NCBI GenBank assembly: GCA_028023455.1
Contig: JAQFVV010006294.1
Coordinates: 2,757,001 to 2,821,000, forward strand
DNA from: Epiperipatus broadwayi
Taxonomy: Eukaryota > Onychophora > Udeonychophora > Euonychophora > Peripatidae
DNA length: 64,000 nucleotides
Direction: 5' to 3'
Shown: in pieces, positions 59,620 to 64,000 of the stretch
How positions within the stretch are numbered: the first letter of the stretch is position 1
Layout of the letters: every line of letters starts with the position of its first letter
Notes under the pieces: generated by a model
The model's input: only the letters and a program-made list of their open reading frames with translations
The model's database searches: none
What the model was told of the DNA's origin: nothing
Program-made: the position numbers and the translations under genes

Positions 59620-60379
59620 GTTCCATAAGTCAATAATGAGTTTTTAAATTAAGTTTCTGAATAGTTTCACTGATAGGAAATATTAAATTTCTATTCATGC
59701 ATATTGTTGAACAAACTATTAATCCTTTATGTTTCAAACTTTATAAAATAATATTAAAATTTAATTTACAACAATTTATTGTTTATGACTTTATTACATT
59801 ACAAACCTATTGTAATATATAACTAACATCTGTCTATTTATATTCCTTTCTATTACTAGATTTGATTGGATGAATAGAGTCAGACAAATCAACTGATTTA
59901 CACAATGATTAAACTTTGTAATTTTAAAAAGTAAAATAAAATTATGAGTCATCTTTTAATAATAAAATATAACAAAATATTTAAGAGGAGGTAGTCATGT
60001 GATATTTATTGGCTTAAAATATTTAATACTTAAAATATCCACAACTCTATTCATTCAAATAAAAATATTTTTAAATAATTCAATTTATTAATATTCAATA
60101 AAATTTTTAATTTAATGTACCTATTTTAGTCTGCTTTTTATCAGTTTAAATATTATTTAATCCACTTAAATATTATTCCATAATGTTCAAATGTATCAAC
60201 TTCATTAATGGTTTTAGAAAATAATTGAAACTTTCTCTGAATTCTGGCATGCATGCTACATACACACATTTATTAGACAATCATGTGATAATCATTCCAG
60301 ACATAATGTAGCAAAATTCTAACTTACTGTCTGCAATATATTTTAAAATGAATATTTAATTAAAAAATGCATTGTATTA
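59620..60379. other. AT-rich DNA, nothing recognised
   Basis: No frame, repeat or motif. Confidence 0.4.
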
Positions 60380-61930
60380 CCTTCATCATCAACCATTATC
60401 AATCCACTGCAGGATGGTCTCTCCAAGTTCAATCCATCTTCTCTGATCTTTAGCTTTTCTACTCCACATCACTCCTGCACACTTTCTTATTTCATCTATC
60501 CATCTCACATGTGGTCTCTTTCTGGGTCTTTTACAATCTCTTGGAATCCAGTTTAAGATTTCAATTGTCCATATATTATCATCTGTTTTAGCAATATGTC
60601 CAGCCCAACTCCACTTCAATCTTTTAACTTTTTCAATGAGGTCAGTAACACCTGTTTGTTCTCTTACCTATACATTGCATTTTCAATCTCTTCTTGTTAC
60701 TCCCAACATGCATCTCTCCATACTTTGAGTGGTCTGAAGTCTCTATTGCTCTTCTATTAAGTGTCCAAGTCTCAGATCCATAAATAAGAACTGGCAAAAC
60801 ACATTTGTTAAAAACTTTCCTTTTCAAACACATAGGCATATTTCCTTTTAGTATCAAGTTATTTCTACCAAAAGCACTCCAAACAAGTTTAATTCTATGA
60901 TTAATTTCATCCATTATGTTTCCATCTGTATTAATAATCTGACTTTATTTTCACATTTTGAGCAAATCGATTAAACATTACTTTAATCTTTTTAACATTT
61001 ATCTTTAATCCTGCTTTCCTACTTTCATCCGATATCTCCTGCAACATTTCCTGCAGTGCTGAAGCATTATTTGCAAAAACAACTACATCATCTGCAAAAT
61101 CTAAATGACTTAAATAATCTCATTTTAATTCACAAAATACTTCTTGTAGCACTGCTGTAAAAAGTTTTGGAGATATGGAGTCACCTTGTCTTACACCCTT
61201 CTCAATGTTGACTTTCCCCAGTATCGTTATGCAATCTAATTGTTGCTGTTGCATTTTTATAAATATTCTTTAAAATATGACAATATCCTGGATCTATACC
61301 TTGATTATCCAATGCTTTAATCACTGAAGAAATGCTTATAGAATCAAATGCCTTTTCATAATCTACAAATCCAAAACATAATGGCAACTCATATTCATTT
61401 GCCCTTTCTATAACTTCTCTCAACACTTTTAAATCCAGCTTGTTCTCTTGGTTGGTGGAAATCCAATGTTCTTTGTAGACGAGTTGTAATTATCTCTGTA
61501 AAATTTTTTGTAGAAAACTGATAAAAGGCTGATAGGTCTGTAATTTCTAATATTTTCTTTATCATTTTTTTTAAATATTAATATTATTAGTGCATTCTTC
61601 CAATCATCTGGTACATCTTTATCATTTAGACATTTGATATATAACTTTGCTAAAAAAAATTCTATTTCTTCATCTGCTTTTTTTAATACATCAATTATAA
61701 TTCCATCATTACCAGGAGCCTTTCCTTTCTTCGTACATTTAATTGCATGTTGCACTTCTTCATTTAAAATTCTGGGCAATTCAGAAGATGTAATAGATAT
61801 AGAAGGTACTTGTTCTTTGTTACTATATAATTCTTGATAAGTCTTCTACCCATTTCATGATGTCATCTCTCTTTTTAGTAATAATTACATCTTTTCTTCT
61901 TATTGCAGATATAAATTTCCTACCAATAAA
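60380..61930 (-). pseudogene. RTE-type LINE, 5'-truncated, inactive
   Basis: Sense strand is -. From its 5' end: linker KFISAIRRKDVIITKKRDDI (near 61910-61860), then 61429-61779 with AIKCTKKGKAPGNDGIIIDV and NYRPISLLSVFYKKFY. The 61202-61426 frame has ELPLCFGFVDYEKAFDSISI (box A). Box B, 'vRQGDSISPKLFTAVLQEVF', is readable in the remains near 61135-61200. LDFADDVVVFANNASALQEM near 61100-61050 has an intact F-A-D-D active site, followed by KAGLKINVKKIKVMFNR. 60642-60914 has MDEINHRIKLVWSAFGRNNL and VLIYGSETWTLNRRA. 60389-60619 has KWSWAGHIAKTDDN and KRPHVRWIDEIRKCAG. The 3' end is near 60380. Several frame breaks. 5' truncation is at the point equivalent to 8020 in the copy at 7.2-9.1 kb, so together the two give most of the family sequence. 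Confidence 0.9.
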
Positions 61931-62411
61931 ATATTTAATATAATAATGTAATTTAAAATAGTAAATTTTATATTTATTATATGATAACAAATAAAATTGA
62001 AACATTTAGAACACCATACAATATTATGAATAACTTTTATAAAATGATTAAACAACTTTAACTTATTTTATACTATATTTAACAATTTATTCAATTATTA
62101 ATAACTACACTTAAGTTATTGATTTATTAACATACTTATTAAATTGGATAATGAATATATTTTTTAAATATAATTGATATTAACCTATTCTACTTGTAAA
62201 ATATTAAATTATTCTGCTCTTATCATTTAATTTTATAGTTAAAATAGTTCTAAAATTCTTCATAACTTACTTATAAACTTATTTAATCCAGTTGAAGTCC
62301 CTTTAAACCAATACAATTATAATTATAGCTTTTTTAATTCCCTAAATTTAATTTTTTTTATAGAAATTATACTTCTAAAATCTACCTATTCTTAATAAAT
62401 GGACACAATAC
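61931..62411. other. AT-rich DNA, nothing recognised
   Basis: Begins exactly at the LINE truncation point. No motif. Confidence 0.4.
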
Positions 62412-62561
62412 AAATAAAATACCATATACACCTGAAATTAACACTTTTCAATGCAATTTAATATAATAGAATTTATTTCTCCTTGCTTACATTATATTAA
62501 ATTCTATTATATTAATTTGCATTGAAAAGTGTTCATTTACAATACATATGGTATTTTATTT
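62412..62561. mobile_element. Short hairpin MITE
   Basis: The left arm 62412-62474 ('aaataaaataccatatacacctgaaattaacacttttcaatgca...') and right arm 62499-62561 are inverted copies with few differences; the loop is about 24 bases. The core 'aacacttttcaatgcaa(t/a)ttaatataatagaattta' is nearly perfect. The ends run into AT-rich DNA, so the target duplication cannot be read. Confidence 0.75.
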
Positions 62562-63489
62562 ATATATATAAATCAATGCAGAATAGGATAAATGGAAAGA
62601 AATTATAATACTACTATATATACAAATTAGTATACATTGGACCTTGTATATATATATGCATTTTAATTGTTTATGTATATAGTATTATTATATATATATA
62701 TTTTTATATTTATATTATGTGTAGATAGTTGTGTTAAATGTAATTTGCTTGTAAATAACTACTTTGGTAAGAAAGAATAACTAATAGTCATTGTTGATTC
62801 TAAATAGAAAATAGAAACTTATAAAAAAATGTCAATCTCTAATTACAACTATTATAACTAAAGATTTTCATACATATTCATTAATTATAAGTACAAAGAA
62901 GCACATTTATAATTATATTTATGTTATTATAAATACAGTTGTGTTCATTTTTAACTAAAAAGAATTAGATTTTTCATGACCTGAAGTCATTATTATATAA
63001 TATTTATCTGTTTTCAAATTCATTAGAAAACTGGTCTAATAGATTAAAAAAGAAAAACCTTATAAAGGTTCAGTTAATTTTGCAGATATTCTAAATGAAT
63101 TGCATAAATTAAAAAATAAATAAATTAAAATTAAATAAAAGTAGAAAGAAAAATCTTATTACATTAGGGATTATTGTCTCTAGGTTACTATTTTGACTTG
63201 TTTCTACAATTCTTATAACTCTTTTAAATGAAAATATCATTTGCAATCTAAATGGGACATTTAATTATAATGTTTTATTATGTATTGACATTTATGCATA
63301 ATATGAATATATTTATAATATTTTTTTTAATTAGTAAAATTTTTAATAGAATGTTGCTGTGTTTTCTTCAATTACTACCAGCTATAAAAATAATTTTAAA
63401 CATTCCATAATGCTGAAAGATTTATAAAAAGAAAAAAGATTAAATGATTTACTTGCAAAAATATTTGAAAGATTGAAGTAGCATGTATG
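62562..63489. other. AT-rich DNA with TA tracts
   Basis: TA-rich microsatellite stretches around 62560-62700. No gene seen. Confidence 0.4.
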
Positions 63490-63760
63490 GAGATCTTAAT
63501 AATATATTTTTAGATGCAACACATGAATAAGTCTACTATTACCTTTAAACATATTAATGATCTTGGTGATATAAAAGATTTTTTAAAATTTATATTTAAC
63601 TCTAAATATTAAGATAGTAAAATAAATTCTGATAAAAGAATAACAAGCAATGGTATATTACCACTGACTATTATGCTTGCCATTACTATATTGCTAATTA
63701 TTTCTTTTTGGCAGAGGCAGTTAAGATAGTTTATTTTGGATACTTAATTTCTAATATTTA
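63490..63760 (+). pseudogene. Possible LINE reverse transcriptase relic
   Basis: The + strand reads ITFKHINDLGDIKDFLKFIF then NSKY (63538-63608), one frame shift later SKINSDKRITSNGILPLTI, with the spacing of a polymerase active-site box (here H-I-N-D) followed by 'lKiN.dKs' as in LINEs. The later part includes ILLIISFWQRQLR. Only about 70 codons are readable. It could belong to the family at 28 and 53.6 kb. Confidence 0.3.
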
Positions 63761-64000
63761 ATTATATTAATTTTTGTATTAGAAGTGGGTACTAATCTGA
63801 ATGTACAAAGGCTAATATTATATCTAATACTGATGTGCAGTAAATTGTAAAAATTTTGCAAATGTCAATTATTGAGACATACTGAATGTAATTAAAAGTG
63901 ATTAATTAAGATCTTTATGCTCTCGTTTCTAAATGCTTAAATTTTGCCTATATATATGCTTAGATAAAAAAAATTAAGGTGGATTTATCTTGTGCTTGAA

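Overview
This window is AT-rich, repeat-laden eukaryotic DNA, best explained as intronic and intergenic sequence from an invertebrate animal. There are no operons, no ribosome-binding-site pattern and no long intact genes. The longest open frames are pieces of non-LTR retrotransposons, and the only host-gene traces are short exon-like islands bordered by splice-like signals. The phylum cannot be fixed from the sequence. The RTE-type LINEs (relatives of the 'craniofacial development protein 2-like' endonuclease/reverse transcriptases) are common in arthropods, cnidarians, molluscs and worms.

Layout. 1-5.7 kb holds two heavily decayed + strand LINE relics. At 5.9-6.2 kb is a candidate terminal exon on the - strand with a poly(A) signal. 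6.96-9.13 kb has two fragments of one RTE LINE family in tail-to-tail orientation, followed by a dispersed repeat (second copy at 58.3 kb). 10.13-10.52 kb is a long foldback MITE. 12.3-12.55 kb is a small CpG-containing island with a good candidate first coding exon on the + strand, ending in a GT donor. 12.55-28.2 kb is mostly AT-rich intron-like DNA with SINEs, hairpin MITEs, an LTR-like block and LINE/Ty3 relics. 28.28-33.86 kb is a nearly full-length LINE (ORF1 with RRM-like and zinc-knuckle segments; ORF2 with endonuclease, reverse transcriptase and a C-terminal zinc-binding segment). It is visibly richer in G and C than its surroundings and broken by frameshifts. 34-44.5 kb holds LINE relics and tandem duplications. 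44.5-47.4 kb holds a SINE-like segment and a TIR element with five internal ~95-bp tandem repeats. 47.8-52 kb is coding-like - strand debris with a well-delimited 1.86-kb hAT-type element inserted in it. 53.58-55.31 kb is a 5'-truncated copy of the 28-33 kb LINE family. 56.09-56.55 kb is a second small hAT-type element. 58.6-59.6 kb holds two converging candidate terminal exons. 60.38-61.93 kb is a - strand 5'-truncated RTE LINE. The last 2 kb holds a hairpin and a LINE relic.

How it works together: if the island at 12.5 kb and the exon at 58.64 kb belong to one + strand gene, most of this window is its introns, filled over time by retroelements and non-autonomous DNA transposons. That link is inference. 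No internal exon could be proven.

The most unusual observation is that two independent insertions of the LINE family at 28-33 kb and 53.6-55.3 kb both show Y-x-N-D in place of the Y-x-D-D reverse transcriptase active-site motif, with different codons for the Asn. Also notable are the TIR element with the internal minisatellite and the hAT element with a matching 8-bp target duplication.
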